Of a stretch of DNA of 64,000 nucleotides, positions 35,601 to 48,800 are shown in pieces. A model generated the notes under the pieces. The model was not told the DNA's origin, did no database searches, and saw only the letters and a list, made by a program, of their open reading frames with translations. Positions within the stretch are counted from its first letter, which is position 1, and each line of letters begins with the position of its first letter. The stretch spans positions 37,117,632 through 37,181,631 of the forward strand of contig OX359246.1 of assembly GCA_947179485.1 (NCBI GenBank), given 5' to 3'. The DNA is from Allacma fusca. Taxonomy: Eukaryota; Arthropoda; Collembola; Symphypleona; Sminthuridae. The position numbers and the translations under genes are program-made.

Positions 35601-36243
35601 ATACAGCCGGCACAAAACAGACGCATAAGAACATTAAAAAATTCCGCAGATAAATATTCCAGACCTCCGCTGATTAATAGACCATCTCCTAGCCAGTCCC
35701 TCATTTGATCATAAAATATGGACTTGTTGATCAGTTCGGGAGCTGTGGCAACTTTCTAAAAATGATATTCCCAAACAAAATCAATTCTGTGAAACTGTAA
35801 AAAAACAATAAAAACTACCAATTTATTAAAACCAAAAAATATTAAAAGACTTACTTCGAAATCAGCTGGGCTAGACAATACCAACATTTTCAACGAACTA
35901 CCGAAATACATTCTGCAACGCTTCCCATACTTTTTCAACCAGCCATCTATGACTGTCATTGTGTCTAAATGTCATCATACAATATTCAGAGGGAGCACCA
36001 CATAACGTATTTCCTATTTTAGGAATATTATTTAAAACAATACGACATACCCTCTGGATTAAAAAACATGTAGGTATGTCCTACGACTGGATAATCCTTA
36101 TAACTTGGGAATTTTTTTAACATCCGATCCAGCCGACTCTCATGAACAAATACAGCCCAGTACAGAATTGCAACTAGCCCCGTTGTAACAACCCATACCC
36201 AATTGAAGAAATTCAGAATTCCAGGGAAACTATTGCCAGACAT
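32649..36243 (-). CDS. CYP4-like cytochrome P450, copy F (intact frame, I-helix Asp to Gly)
   Basis: Predicted 521-residue P450. Minus-strand exons: 36051-36243, 35855-35964, 35665-35755, 35395-35577, 35084-35283, 34895-34997, 34708-34811, 34561-34629, 33107-33278, 32649-32989; all junctions GT-AG and all exon lengths equal to those of B and D. Anchor at 14-33, ETAMG across exons 4/5, KEALRLYP, and a haem loop FSAGFRNCIGQ (Phe where B and D have Ser). The I-helix reads FEGHGTT: the acidic residue of the conserved (A/E)GxDT motif, part of the proton relay for O2 cleavage, is replaced by Gly at about 331. The frame is open, so this is either an altered enzyme or an early pseudogene. A TATA-like TATAAATAAGG lies on this strand at 36423-36433, about 180 bp before the ATG. 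Confidence 0.9.
33560..34270. repeat. Insertion with ~100-bp tandem units in intron 8 of copy F
   Basis: Intron 8 of F (33279-34560, 1,282 bp) is about 420 bp longer than in B and D. The extra part holds three diverged units of about 100 bp (about 33905-33990, 33995-34080, 34085-34205), each with a gatcaataaagtcgt-like word and ataccttccc. It is flanked by gcgaagcgcttttgt (33738) and gcttcgcttttgt (34210). The long minus-strand frames here are by-products of the repeats. Confidence 0.6.
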
Positions 36244-36805
36244 TCTCGCTTGTGAAATGTTCTTTAAAAACTCAAATGATATTGGTCGCAACTCCTACTG
36301 CACTCAATTGGTTTTGTGGGACAAATATTCAAGCAAGGTTAGTGCGAGTAATCGGGCACCATTTCTGAATTCAACTTGTTGGAATGATAGGAGTGTGCTG
36401 TAGAAGTAAAATGTGTAATGCCTTATTTATAGTCCAGCAGATATTTCATTTTCTTTTCAATTCACTTAATTTTTACGAAAATTTTAATGACAGTATTATT
36501 TCCTGCATTTAAAGTCTTCGCATGGTGCACGAACAATCGGGTCATAATTTTTACGACATTTTTCTACAAGATGACTATAAAGTCGAATAAAAAATAATTT
36601 CCATGTAATGATAAATTTAAATCACGTCTTAATAATGACATCGCTCAATATTTACCCAGCAAGCAAATAGAAAACATTATGTCAACCTACAGTTATCTAC
36701 TCACGAAAAAGCCGATATCGTCAGGTTTACGAAATATAATCGCGATGTCTTCTTAAATGTGTCGTGACGATGATGAAATGTCCGGGTAAATCTTTCGTTA
36801 GCGAT
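36244..36805. other. 5' flank of copy F
   Basis: The first 180 bp are homologous to the flank of copy D (20109-20560). Nothing else recognised apart from the TATA-like site at 36423-36433. Confidence 0.5.
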
Positions 36806-38220
36806 TAGGGTTCCCACTTTTTTGAAACGTCCTTCCGGGACAAAATAATTTTAAATTTTGTTTACGTATACACGATTCCTAATTGTATTTTTCAGCCTTT
36901 TTGGCATCTAATAACATTTTCTTGTTTTCCGGTTTGTTCAAAACAGAAACCAATTCACAACAAGAAAAGGGCACATTAAGCCTGACTTGAAGCTCTGCCT
37001 TCACAAGTTTTGTTGACATTAAGTTTATCTCGGCTGTCCAAACTTTCTTGATTATGCTGAAATAACTCTGCAAAATCGTTGCTAAAAGGAATTAATAGCA
37101 CGAACGATACAAGCTTGAATAGTTCAGGACATTGATCTTTGTTAAAAAATGCACCGACCGATCTCACGATCACCGATCACAATAAAAAACTCATGTTTGA
37201 CGAAGTAAGCAATATTTATTGTGCAGTTGGCCCTCGTTTAATGTAATACCGAGTGCAACGGCAATATTTAGTAGTAAATAAGCCATGGATACTAAGAATT
37301 CCTCTGATTTCAAATTTAGTATTACCATTTACAAAACAAATTTAGTATCACTGAAATCAAAATGTCTGCTTAAATAGGTCTGCAGTGATTTAAACAAAAT
37401 CCAAAGCTTCCTGTTCAAAGCGCTTTTGTTTTGTTGCGGGTGTAAATTTTTCAGAATTTCATTAGCGGTACTTCCGTAAAATTTATCGTATCGGTTTACA
37501 GAACTTTCCAGAAGAGATTTCATTATGGCTTAAACTTCCGTAAAAGTACAATCATTACACATCAAAATTAAAACGGGCGAATTCATTTATTGTAACATAC
37601 TGTGCACAATATATAGGTAACATTCGGTTAGGCATTCTACTTTCACATAACTTCATTGATTCGACAATTGATGGATTTTCTTCCTGGAATTTCTAAAACA
37701 CAATTTTGGCGACCAAATTTACGGTCGCATTGTAAAAACATATATGTTGAAGTTTTAATCGTCTGCAGGTTTTTCGCTTTTCTAGTTTCAGTACCTGCTT
37801 TCTCTAGGTTTTTAGGAACTTTACATGTGAGATCTAACAAACCCAAATTCTTCATACTTCACAGAGAATGTCGCTTTACACACTATAATCCTAGCAGGGG
37901 TCTGGTTATCTTTGCCACTTCGACCTAACAAATTTTTGAATTGACAACCTCTTCCCATATAGAATTGTAAAACCTAGACCCTTTTAACTATTACCTGATA
38001 CTTAATCGATTTTGTTCCGCTTGTATTCACATTTTTACGATTTTATTAGTTTTATGTAGATGGCACATGATGCTCTTGTTTGAATCGAGCTCATCTAGAA
38101 CGAAATATTTTATTTTTATCTTAAAAACTCTAAATATTTTCATAACGGTTTGAGCTCGAGGTTTCCGGGAACTGTCATTCCGGGACTGTCCCGGGCATTC
38201 CGGGACGTCTGGGAACCCTA
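36806..38220 (-). mobile_element. Decayed hAT transposon with transposase remnants
   Basis: A 1,415-bp element with terminal repeats tagggttccca / tgggaacccta and an 8-bp duplication TTAGCGAT / GTAGCGAT (36798-36805 and 38221-38228, one mismatch). Subterminal tccgggac words lie at both ends. Minus-strand frames match the C-terminal dimerisation part of hAT transposases: CPELFKLVSFVLLIPFSND (about 37060-37140) continuing, after a frameshift, as SIIKKVWTAEINLMS (about 37020-37060); a further piece lies at 37329-37523. Frameshifts and stops make it inactive. Confidence 0.8.
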
Positions 38221-38253
38221 GTAGCGATTCATTAGCGTAACGTGCTTCGAAAC

Positions 38254-39090
38254 TGTGGAAGCGAGAATGAATGGAGAATGAATGGAGCGACGCGAGGTAC
38301 TGTGACGAGCTGCTCTTTGGCTGTAAGCTGAAGCGCCTCTCCTCTTCACTTAGGAATCAGACATCGTCAAGCTTACAGCATTAATTTACATTCAAATACA
38401 TATGTAGTATTAGTATATAAGAGCCTCATAGATGGCGAAGCTGAACCATGTGTGTATCATGTAATCGTTTAAATACCCGGATGTTGTTATGTTAAATACC
38501 CGGGTAGGGACATAATGTCAAACCATGCCGATATTACTAAAAGTTATTCTTATGTATGTTAATTGAGTTTAGGGTACTTAAAAGAAAATCCAGGTACTAG
38601 TTTTCTAGATAATTTAGCAACATTTAGTTTAAATTAGCACACACATATGTATTCACCATGTATTTGAATGCTAATTGTTTCATGATATTGCCATGGCTAC
38701 TTTAGCACATATTTGTTAGTGAATATTATAAATTGAGTGGATATTGAGTTGGAATGATTGGATTTACGAAAGGGATGTATTATGCAAAGTGTATAGCTAC
38801 GAAGAAAATATTAGATCGAATTCAGGTGTGAATGAGTGAACGTTGATCGACTGTGAATAAAAGAATTTTCATATTTTCACAAACATTTCTTCACTAAAAC
38901 TTTCGTATTTCATTCACACTGGGTAGCAAAAAGGCTACCACTCAGTACGAGAGCAGTTGAGTGAGAAATTTGTTAATGCAATAATTACGTGCGCTGAGGG
39001 CAGCGCTGGTCCTTCGAAAAGTCACCCAGTAAGTGCGACTGGGTTCCGTTAAGAAAATCATTATTTTGTAACCAATCTGTGGTTGCAACA
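38254..39090 (+). repeat. BEL 5' LTR
   Basis: 837 bp, tgtggaagcg ... ggttgcaaca. By eye about eight substitutions separate it from the 3' LTR (roughly 99% identity). Confidence 0.95.
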
Positions 39091-39155
39091 GGTGGTCCTT
39101 CGGACCGGATCGTGCCGGATCTAGGAAGAATTTCCATATTGAAGGTAACATTGTA

Positions 39156-39597
39156 ATGGCAGAAATGGCGAAGATGGAGGATGAAGGACTCAGGAAAAGT
39201 AGGCGACTGAGAGAAGATCCTGTTGAAGTTTTCAGTACACCGTTGATACGGGTACGGAGCGATGCAAGCAAGTTGCTGGATCCAACGGCCGTCAACAATG
39301 TAAGGAGTTGATTTAATTTTCAAGATGATGCTGTTTCTGTCATTTTAGAAAATCAGCTACTAGAAGTATAGTTTCCCGGGTTAGTTCTGCAAAGGGCGAA
39401 GTATGGCGACGGAAAATACAAGCTGATCTGGAATCAATGTAAAGACTTAGTAAAGCAGAATAGGAAGTGTTTTCGCTGGCTAAGAAGAAGCTAGAGAGAA
39501 AAATAAATGGAAGCAAAGCGGCTTGAAATGGAGTTGCTCCGAATAGAAGAGGCTGATGACGAGGAGTGTGAAAATGAAGATGGTCAACCGGACTACA
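39156..39597 (+). pseudogene. BEL gag, N-terminal part (broken)
   Basis: The first Met is in MAEMAKMEDEGLRKSRRLRE, a basic-acidic helical start typical of BEL gag, running to a stop at about 39318. Further on, frames with SIVSRVSSAKGEVWRRK and MEAKRLEMELLRIEEADDEE (coiled-coil-like) continue to about 39597, with stops and shifts. The following part of gag is absent and replaced by the hAT fragment. Confidence 0.7.
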
Positions 39598-41578
39598 TAC
39601 CTTTGAATTCAGTTTTTCGTTTTTCAGCGCTCCGTTCACTACTAACTGCAATGTATGAGCAACACATGAAATTCGTAATTTTGTGGGTTGAACCAATTTT
39701 GACAAGTTGTTAAGCAACTCAGCAGAGACTTCGGCGGCTTGAATAAACTCGGCTTCAGTTTCGAATTCCGATTCATCCGACTCTGCGCTTTCCGTGTCTA
39801 CATTTGTGGACTCGCTATCGTCATCCTCATCTTATGAATCATCCGAAAGTTTCATTACATCTTCTGAAACATCATCATTGTCTTGCTTCGCATCTTCTAT
39901 TTCCTTTTGCATATCTTTAAGAGCTTTAACCACGTTTGCCACACTATCCATTACAACAAAGGATATCTGAAACGTTTAAATAACTTTAAACTACATTCAC
40001 AAGCAATTTCGGGTCCTTGCTCACGACAGCGCTTACAACAATATTTAAACTGGGGATACATTTTCAGAAAGTCCAATATCTTCAATAACTTTCTCAACAT
40101 ATTTCTTCAAAATGACAGCATCATGCTTTTCGTTTACTTCTCGAATTGCAACTGTCCTTTGCTGAATTTCAAAATTGTCATCAATAAAATGAAACTTGAC
40201 CCACAGAATGCCGTCCTTTCTGTGAGAAGTCCATAGATCCAAAGAAAGGGTTCCAGAAGTGACATCATTCAGCTCTTGGCAAAGCTCGGGTATAATCTAA
40301 AAATCATAAAATGCCAAGGTGACTGCTAAACAAGTTAATATTAGAAGCACTTTCTCCAAGCGTCATGCAAAGCTAATTAGTAAAGATTAGAACAGGTCAG
40401 TACAAAAAGTACCTTGCAGTTCACTTCCTGTTCCAGCTTATTAGTTATAGCCTGGCGGGACTTCACATTAAACGCGGAATCACAAGTCTCAATGAATTCT
40501 TTAAATTGTGTAGAATTTACAATGTCTAGAGTAGAACGGTTACATGCCCACATGTTAAGCACACAGTCGTCAAATTTTTTATGCTTTGGATCATCCCTTG
40601 CTAACGTTTTCGAGCTACTCACAACAAATGGTCTCACCGATTCATTTTGACGTCTTGATACTTCCCCAACTTTTATTTCCTCATGCTTTTCTGGATGTTG
40701 TAGCTGCAAGCATTCGAAATATTCTTCAGGGTAAAAGCACATTTAATTCTTAACGTCCCTTTAAGCTTAGCAGTATGCTACATTGACAATAAAATATACC
40801 TGTAAATGGCGAAGCAGATTTGTAGTTGTGGACTCAGTGTACGATTTCAATTCATCGCAAAGCAAACATTTTACTAAAATATTTCTCGTCACACTCCCAT
40901 CTTTCATCTTATGTCCTTCGTATTGAAACAATTTGTTTAACTGCATATTTTTGGGAAGGAAAAAATCCTTGTTGGTCGTCACGCTAACTGTTGGTGAGTC
41001 GGAATTCAGGTTCAACTGTTTTTCGCTGATGACAACCTTGGGGTTTTTGGTACGTTTTGAAGCTTTCTTGCAAAATATTGGAAATACCACTGCAGATTAG
41101 GGCACTGAATTTGACGATTCACCTTCAATAATTCTTAATTCCTCTTTTTCGTTCTCAGAAGTCATTTTGAAAAACAGTGAAGCAGTCTAGGGCCTGTAAG
41201 GCTGTTTGAAGTTACAATTCTGAATAATGAACATTCCAGATCAAATGCAACAGGAATGCAACATAAGCAGCAGTAAAAGTGCTAACGACTCCAGAACGTT
41301 AGGCCGTATGTGTACGTTATGTAACAAACCTTTTAGCAATCTTTCATTTACGCATTGTTTCAAAACTTTTTCAACTCAATTCATTCTCACCAGGGGGAGC
41401 GGGAATGCAAATTCACATTCAATTCCTTTCTTGTGGACATAGTTGTAATTCTATTCAAACTCATTCATTAGGTTTTAAGGAATGCTTTCTTTCATTCAAA
41501 TTCATTCACAAAGTTGATAAATTCATGAAAAATTCAGTTCATGAAAGCTTTCATGAATTGAATTATTGCATGTATGGT
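39598..41578 (-). mobile_element. hAT transposon fragment inside BEL gag
   Basis: Minus-strand hAT transposase, N- to C-terminal: start near 41164 (MTSENEKEEL), BED-type zinc finger (CLLCDEL ... TTNLLRHL, about 40800-40900), an exon at about 40414-40710 (STQFKEFIETCDSAFNVKSR), an exon to 40298 (SLDLWTSHRKDG), then VVMDSVANVVKALKDM and ISCVAHTLQLVVNGALK (39645-39700). GT-AG junctions are preserved. Stops: TAA near 41102 and TAA near 39831. The C-terminal dimerisation domain is missing. The upstream terminus attgcatgtatg (about 41567-41578) resembles the MITE at 9298-9899; the other terminus is lost. Confidence 0.75.
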
Positions 41579-41579
41579 T

Positions 41580-44500
41580 TTACCAATTCTCAGGATTCCT
41601 AAAAATTTAGACAGAATAATCGAGACGTTGAAGCTCATGTTCGGTAGGTCAGATCAAATTATAAAATCATTGATTTTGAAAGTTAAGGCTCTTCCTCCTT
41701 CTCATAGAAACAAACCTGAGACAGTCATTTTGTTTGCAAATATGGTTGCAAACTTGGTTGCTACCATGAAGAACTTGAAGTGAACAGGTCATATGTGCAA
41801 CCCGCAACTCCTGGAGGAACTGCTCCTTAAGCTCTCCGTTGAACAACAGTATCAGTGGTGCTCAATTGCTAAGGACTTTCACGAAGAACCAAATCTTGAA
41901 GACTTTCACTTGTGGTTGAATGATATGGCGGTCACAGCCAGCCTGATGCCAACAGCAAGAACTCTCAGTAACAACAAGAAACCAGCAGAAAATAAGAAAG
42001 AGCAAAAGAAGGCACATCTGGTCGCTGTGGGAGAGGAAACCAAGAAATGTTTTCACTGCGCGGAGATTGCTCATAAACTCGAAGAGTGTAAGACCTTTCA
42101 GGAGGCTGATGTTCAGGAGCGTTAGAAAACGGTTAATAACAGCAAGGTGTGCTTTAGCTGTCTAACATCTGGACATAGGAGCAGCGACTGTCGGAAGACA
42201 GTACCATGTGGTACAAATGAATGTGACAGAATCCACCGTAAACGTTTACACAAAGCTATCAATCCAGGTGAACAGAAAGTTGAGCAAGTGAGAGAGTGGG
42301 CAGGTCATCTTACGAGCGGTACAGACAAACCTGAGGTTCTCCTAAGAATTCTTCCTATGAAAATGTCCGGACCCAAAGGTGGTTTATATACTTTTGCACT
42401 ACTGGATGACGGTTCCACTTTTACAATGGTTGATGCCTCCGTGATAGAAAATCTGGGACTCGTAGGTCCACGAGACTCACTCTGTATTAAGTGGACGAAT
42501 GAACTCACTCGGGAGGAAAAGGATTCCCGAAGAGTTGCCTTTGAAGTTTCTGGAGCAGATACTATGAAGAGATTTAGACTTCACAATGTACGTACAGTGG
42601 TCAACATGGCGCTACCGACACAGACAGTAGACATGTCAAGTTTGAGACGGCAATGGCCCTACCTCGAAGACATCCCATTCAAATCAATGGAGAATGACCA
42701 ACCACTACTGCTGATTTGGTCAGACAATATTTTATTGTCAATCTCAAGGAAGTTGAGACAAGGTCACTGGAATGATCATGTTGCGTCCAAGACGTGGCTG
42801 GGATGGGGCGTTCACGGAAATCTACCAAAGGGGGGAAGATTGGACAGTACGTTTAGCCACCACTTATGTGAAGTCGGAACCGAAGAGGACAAACTTACAT
42901 CACTCATTAAAACGACACTTTCAACTGAGACTTTTGGAGTTCGTGTTACGTCGGGGAGTTGTCGGTCTAAAGAAGATGAGAGGGCTATGAACATCATGAA
43001 AGCGACAACCAAGCGAGTCGCCAACAGATACCTGACGGGTTTACTATGGAAGGCCGACAATATGAAACTACCAGATAGTCGAGCAAATGCCGTGAGGAGA
43101 CTGGCGTGTATGGAACGCAAAATGGACCGCAATCCTGATTTTGGTGATGCATATTGTGCGAAGATTGATGACTACATATCAAAGGGATATTGTAGAAAAC
43201 TGACGCCAACGGAAGCAGCCACTAGAGGACCGCGGACCTTCTACTTGCCTCATTTTGGTGAATTCAACTCAAACAAGCCTGGGAAGCTCCGATTAGTAAT
43301 GGATGCAGCTGCCAAGTCACACGGGTTAAGCCTAAATGATTGTCTCTTGAAAGGCCCTGATTTTCTGACGTCTCTTCCAGCTGTTCTCGTGAGATTCAGG
43401 CGTCACCGGATTGGTATAGTTGGAGACATTCGGGAGATGTTCCACCAAGTTCGGATCATACCGGAAGATACCGAAAGTCAGGGATTCCTATGTCGTGGGA
43501 TGAATCGAGAAAGTAAACCAGAAGAGTACATGATGACAGGGATGATACTCGGGGCCTCATGTTCACCGTCTTCAGCATTGTATGTGAAGAATCTGGTCAC
43601 ACTAGAGTTTGTGGAGGAGTTTCCGGATGCAGCAAGAAGTATAATGGAAAACACTTACATGGACGACAATATCCACGGTGCTAATGGGGAAGAAGCTGCT
43701 GTAAGTCATATCAAAGACACTTTTGAGTTCTTCAGTCGTGCAGGATTCTTCATATGCAATTGGGCCAGTAGTTCGAAAGAAGCTATCCAAGCACTTCCTA
43801 CAGAATTACGCGCTAAAAATTGGGTGGAGTTGTCTGATGAGTCAAAACTACCAACAGAGAGAATACTTGGGTTACACTGGGATACGGAAAATGATCATTT
43901 CGTCTTCAAGACTAACTTCCCAAAGATTGATGAAGAAATTCTGAAATGCACAAGAGTACCCACAAAGAGGGAACTGGCATCTTTAGTCATGTCCGTGTAT
44001 AATCCCCTCTGTCTTATAGTACATTTCACTATAAAAGGGAGGATAATCAATCAGCAAGCGTGGTTACTGAAGTCGGATTGGGATGACAAGATTTCAGATG
44101 AGCTCTTTGGTCAATGGAGGTGGTGGATTCAAGAACTAGCGAACATTGTCATGGTACGAGTTCCGAGATGATATTCAATGAACATGTCAGAAGCTGTTTC
44201 CATACAACTACATGTATTTGTGGACGCGAGCAGTAAGGCTTTTTCTCCAGTTGCGTACATTCGTATAGAGCTTCCTAACGAGATCCACGTTTCTTTAGTA
44301 TTGACAAGAGCGTGTGTAGCACCGCTTAAACCTCTGACCATACCAAAGCTTGAACTACAAGCAGCAGTGATGGGTAGTCGGTTGGCAAGTACCATAAAGA
44401 AGGAGGTTCAAGTAACCATTACCAGGACCATATTTTGGTCAGATTCACAAACTGTACTAGCCTGGATCCGGACACATTCAAACAATCCGAGACAGTTTGT

Positions 44501-45680
44501 TGCCACGAGGATAGGAGAAATCCTGGAGTCATCCAATGTAAGTGAGTGGTACTGGCCCTCCACCAATGAAAATGTGGCTGATGAAGCGACCAGACCAACT
44601 CCTGGAACAGCATTCGAACCCACTAGTCGGTGGTACACAGGACCGGAATTCTTGAAGCTAGGGGAACAAGACTGGCCTAAGGAGAGGAGCAGTGTCAAGG
44701 TCTCAGAGGAGAAAGATCATCACTATGTTATGGTCAGTAACTGCAATGAATTTGATGCTCCTGTACTAGATGCTAGCAGATTTTCTTCGTGGTTGAAGCT
44801 CATTCGTGTAACAACTTGGGTGCGTCGTTTCATTAACATGAAGACTACCAAAATAGCCGTGGGAGGAGAACTTACGGGGGAAGAAATACTAGCCGCAGAA
44901 GTAATATGGTGGAGCAGATTTCAAATAGATTGCTTTCCCGAAGACCTAAAACTCGTGAGTAAGCACCTTCCGCTTTCGAAAGGTTGCAGATTATGGAGAC
45001 TTTTACCAACTATAGATGACAATGGAGTCCTACGGTTGAAAGGAAGACTGCTGGTATCAGATGTATTACTTGAAGAGACCAAACAGCCGGTGATACTTGA
45101 CCCAAATCATCGGTACACACAGCTTTTAATAAGTCATATGCATAGAGTGGCAGCACACCAAGGAGTCGAGACTGTGTTCAATAATTTGCGGCAGCATTAC
45201 TGGATCATCAATGGAAAATCAGCAGCAAAAAAGGCGTTCTCCGACTGTTTGATATGCCGAATCAGGAAAGCAAAACCGAATCCTCCGGAGATGGGTGAAC
45301 TTCCTTTCGAACGTGTTACTAAACCCTTATGCCCATTTACCTATACTGGCATAGATTTCTGTGGTCCATTGATGGTGACGATATTGAGAAGACATGTTAA
45401 GAGGTATACTGTAGTTTTTACCTGCTTCTCTACCAGAGCCATTCATTTAGAATTAGCGACGAATCTGTCTACCGATGGCGCTATAAATGCTATAAGGGGG
45501 TTTATAGCACGGAGAAAGGTTCTGGAAATGCTTTTGTCGGACTATGGCACCAATTTTCATGGTGCAGATCGGGAACTCCAGCGTGCTGTTCAATCTATGG
45601 ACAAGGAGGCACTTGTGCGAAGATTTGCTGGACAAGGAATGACTTAGAGATTCGACCCTCCTGACTCACCACATATGGGT
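41580..45680 (+). pseudogene. BEL gag C-terminus and pol up to the integrase (in-frame stops)
   Basis: One reading frame broken only by stops: TGA 41781-41783, TAG 42123-42125, TGA 44169-44171, TAG 45645-45647. Order: gag DRIIETLKLMFGRSDQIIKS; two zinc knuckles CFHCAEIAHKLEEC and CFSCLTSGHRSSDC; aspartic protease FALLDDGSTF (about 42400); RT with GDIREMFHQV (about 43425) and YMDDNIHG (about 43660); RNase H VFVDASSKAF (44215) and FWSDSQTVLAW (44435); integrase HHCC region (HRVAAHQ ... CLICR, 45145-45260), first Asp YTGIDFCGP (45350), second Asp LLSDYGTNFHG (45535). The LINE insertion at 45688 cuts it just before the catalytic Glu. Confidence 0.9.
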
Positions 45681-45849
45681 GGTGTATGTATGTATGTATG
45701 TTTATTGTGCTCACGAGAGTGCTCATACACAAAAGCATAAGATAATATGATTTACATAATTCTAAAAGCTAATTTATAGTCGTATGTACCAACGGTTCAC
45801 ACTTACAATTCCTTTTCTCATTATTAAATATGTTCTCTTTTTTGCCTTT

Positions 45850-48800
45850 TCATCCAGAGATCTCGCTGATTTTACGGCAGAAATTGTATAGATTTGTTAA
45901 TATTTTCGGGCAAGGTGAATTTAGTATGTTTATATATGATTGGGTTACATTTTCATTTTCACAATTTAAATTAAAAGTATCTCTCATAGAGTTTAATTTA
46001 TCACATTCAACTATTAAGTGTTGCCATGTTATTTGATTGGAGTTACACAATATGCATGCCTTACCTGGAGTTATTTCTACTACTTTGTCCTTAAAGTATA
46101 TTTTGCAATCGATCGGGTTAGACAATCGGAGTTTTGCTATGTGCCTAATTTGGTACATAGGTAATTTTGAGTTAAGATAGCCTGGCAGAACAGTTCCTTG
46201 TAGTAAGCTTTTATACGCTGGATTGCTCACAGAGATCATAACTTTATCTAAGTCTGCCATAAAGGATTGTGTTGCTGCCGCTTCCATAATGTTATCGAAG
46301 TTTTGTTCAATCCAATCGGCCGAGATACTATCCATTTTAATAGGGAAACCTAATTTTACGAGGGATTCCTTAATGTTCGTAACCCAGTTCCATACTGGGG
46401 GAAATTGCGTATCTTTGTCTATAGCTATTTGCTTCTGAAGCATTATGTAAGGGTATCTTTCTGGTTCCATTTTTAGTATCCTGTGTAAATACATCAAAGC
46501 TATCTTAATAATAGTACACGAGATTTGACACCTGCTTGTCTCTAATCTCAATGAATGGTTTGAGGTCTTTGGGCTGGATTGAAGTACCTTCCTAAAAAAG
46601 GTGTTTTGAGCTGTTTCGACTAGCGTCTCTTGACCAAGGCCCCACACTGCTGCAGCATATAACAAATTTGACATGCACATTGACTCAAAAAGCCTAGTAA
46701 TAGATTCCCATGAGTTACACCTGGACGAGTTTATAATGTTTAAAATTATGTTTTGCGCACCTACGGTTTTTTTCTTGAAATAACTTGCAGTACGTTTGAA
46801 CGAGCCCGTTGAATAAAACGGGACACCGAGATATGTATATTCTTTAACTATTTCCAGGGTATTTGTTTCGAGGAGGAACTTTGGGGGATTTTTTGGCTGT
46901 TTTCTGGCAAAAATTATTACTTTTGTTTTACTGGCGTTTACCTTTAACTGGTTCATGCAGCAGTACTCCTCCAGTAGCTTAATTTTCCTTCGCATGTCTC
47001 CTGGGCTGTATGCCAGGATAACTGTATCGTCTGCATACATTAGCATTAAAATGGATACAGTCGCGTTTATGCTCACACCTGTTGTCTGATTCTCCTTGAA
47101 GAAATGCTCCATATCTGATATGAATAAGGAAAATAGCAGAGGTGACAAGATCTCCCCTTGCAGTACCCCTTCATTTATTTCCTGATAATCCGTGTAGCCT
47201 TCGCATGTTCTCACTCTCAGTCTAGCCTGTGAATACATATTTTGTAGGATTCTAATAATCTTTCCACTTAGTCCTAGATTATGCAGCTTCTCACATAATA
47301 GCCTGTGATTGACACTATCGAAAGCACGTTTATAGTCAACAAACAGTGCATAAATTTTCCTTCCAGGGTGTCTTATATGGTGATGAATTATCCCCGACAG
47401 AGTAAAAATCTGATCGATACAGGATCGTTTTTTCCTAAATCCTGCCTGGGATTCTGGGATTACCCTGCAAGAGTTTGCCCATATACTTAGCCTGTTTAGG
47501 ATAATTTGAGTGAAGAGCTTAGTAACGCAGCTAATTAATGCGATTCCTCTATAATTTGCAGGGTCATGTCTGTCGCCCTTTTTAAAGAAGGTAATTATTT
47601 CTATCTCAGTTAATTTTTCAGGGAGTTTTTCTGTTTCGAATATTTTGATAAATAGACCATGTACAGCCGTTAGCCAATTATCTGGGAGGGCCCTCAAACA
47701 CTCATTTGTAATTCCATCTGTTCCTGAGCTTTTCCCTATACTCACGTTTTTCAGCGCTTCTTTTATATCAATCATTGTTATTTCCCTGTCCAGAAACATT
47801 TCTCCTACATTGCTATAGTAGCTCTGTACATGTTCCTTTGTTGGCATTATTGCGTTATAGAAGGATTCCCATTTGGCTTTAGAGATTTCAGAATTTTGCG
47901 TGCTACTTGGCTTAAATTTCCTGACTGTTTCCCAAAATTGCTTCGAGTTCCTGCTGTTACTTATTTTCTCCCTCATTGATTCATTATGCTCTTCTTTCTT
48001 TGACTTACATAATTTTCTAAAGGCCTGCTTGCTACGGACAAACTCTTCTCTTACTGCTGCCAGGTTTCCGGTGTGACTCAGAAGTTTTCCTAGCGATCTG
48101 ATTTTTTCCTTTAACCTTCTACACTGTTGGTCAAACCAGGGTTTATCAATCCAATTAAGGCTTCTGATCCTGGGTTGAAGGCATTTGACCTCTCTAGCTT
48201 TTTGTTTCAGTGCTTCTGTTAAAGCTATTATTTTAAAATCGGTGTCGCCATTCATCTCAGGAGGATCAGACAGTCGTAGGTGTTCTTTAAAGGCGATAGC
48301 TGACTCCTGCTTAATTTTAATGCAACTTTGATTAATGTAATTACGGGGAAATTCTACGCATTTGTTACTGCCATGCAGTTTTAATTGAATAGGGAAATGA
48401 TCGGAGGCGCCCATACTTAGAATTTGGAAATCTTTAACACTTTGAAGCATGTTATGGCTTACCAGACAGAGGTCAATTGTGCTACTGGAGGTTTTGGTAA
48501 CAAAGGTAAAACACCCATTTTTGTCCCCATCGGTTCTTCCATTTAATAAGATAAGTCCATTATTGTCAAACATTGATAGAAGGTATTTTGCGGTTCTGTG
48601 TACTGTTTTATCCCGAGCTCTTCTTACGCATCTCAAGTTTGCATTTCCAATTAACTCTTCCGGTAGTAAATCCTGGTTACCTATTCGGCAATTAAAATCA
48701 CCACCAATTATTACATTTGCCTTTGAGTCTATTCTGTTCAGACAATTGTTTAGCTTCCCTACACTTAATCTCCACTTCCGCTTATCTACTGGCATGTATG

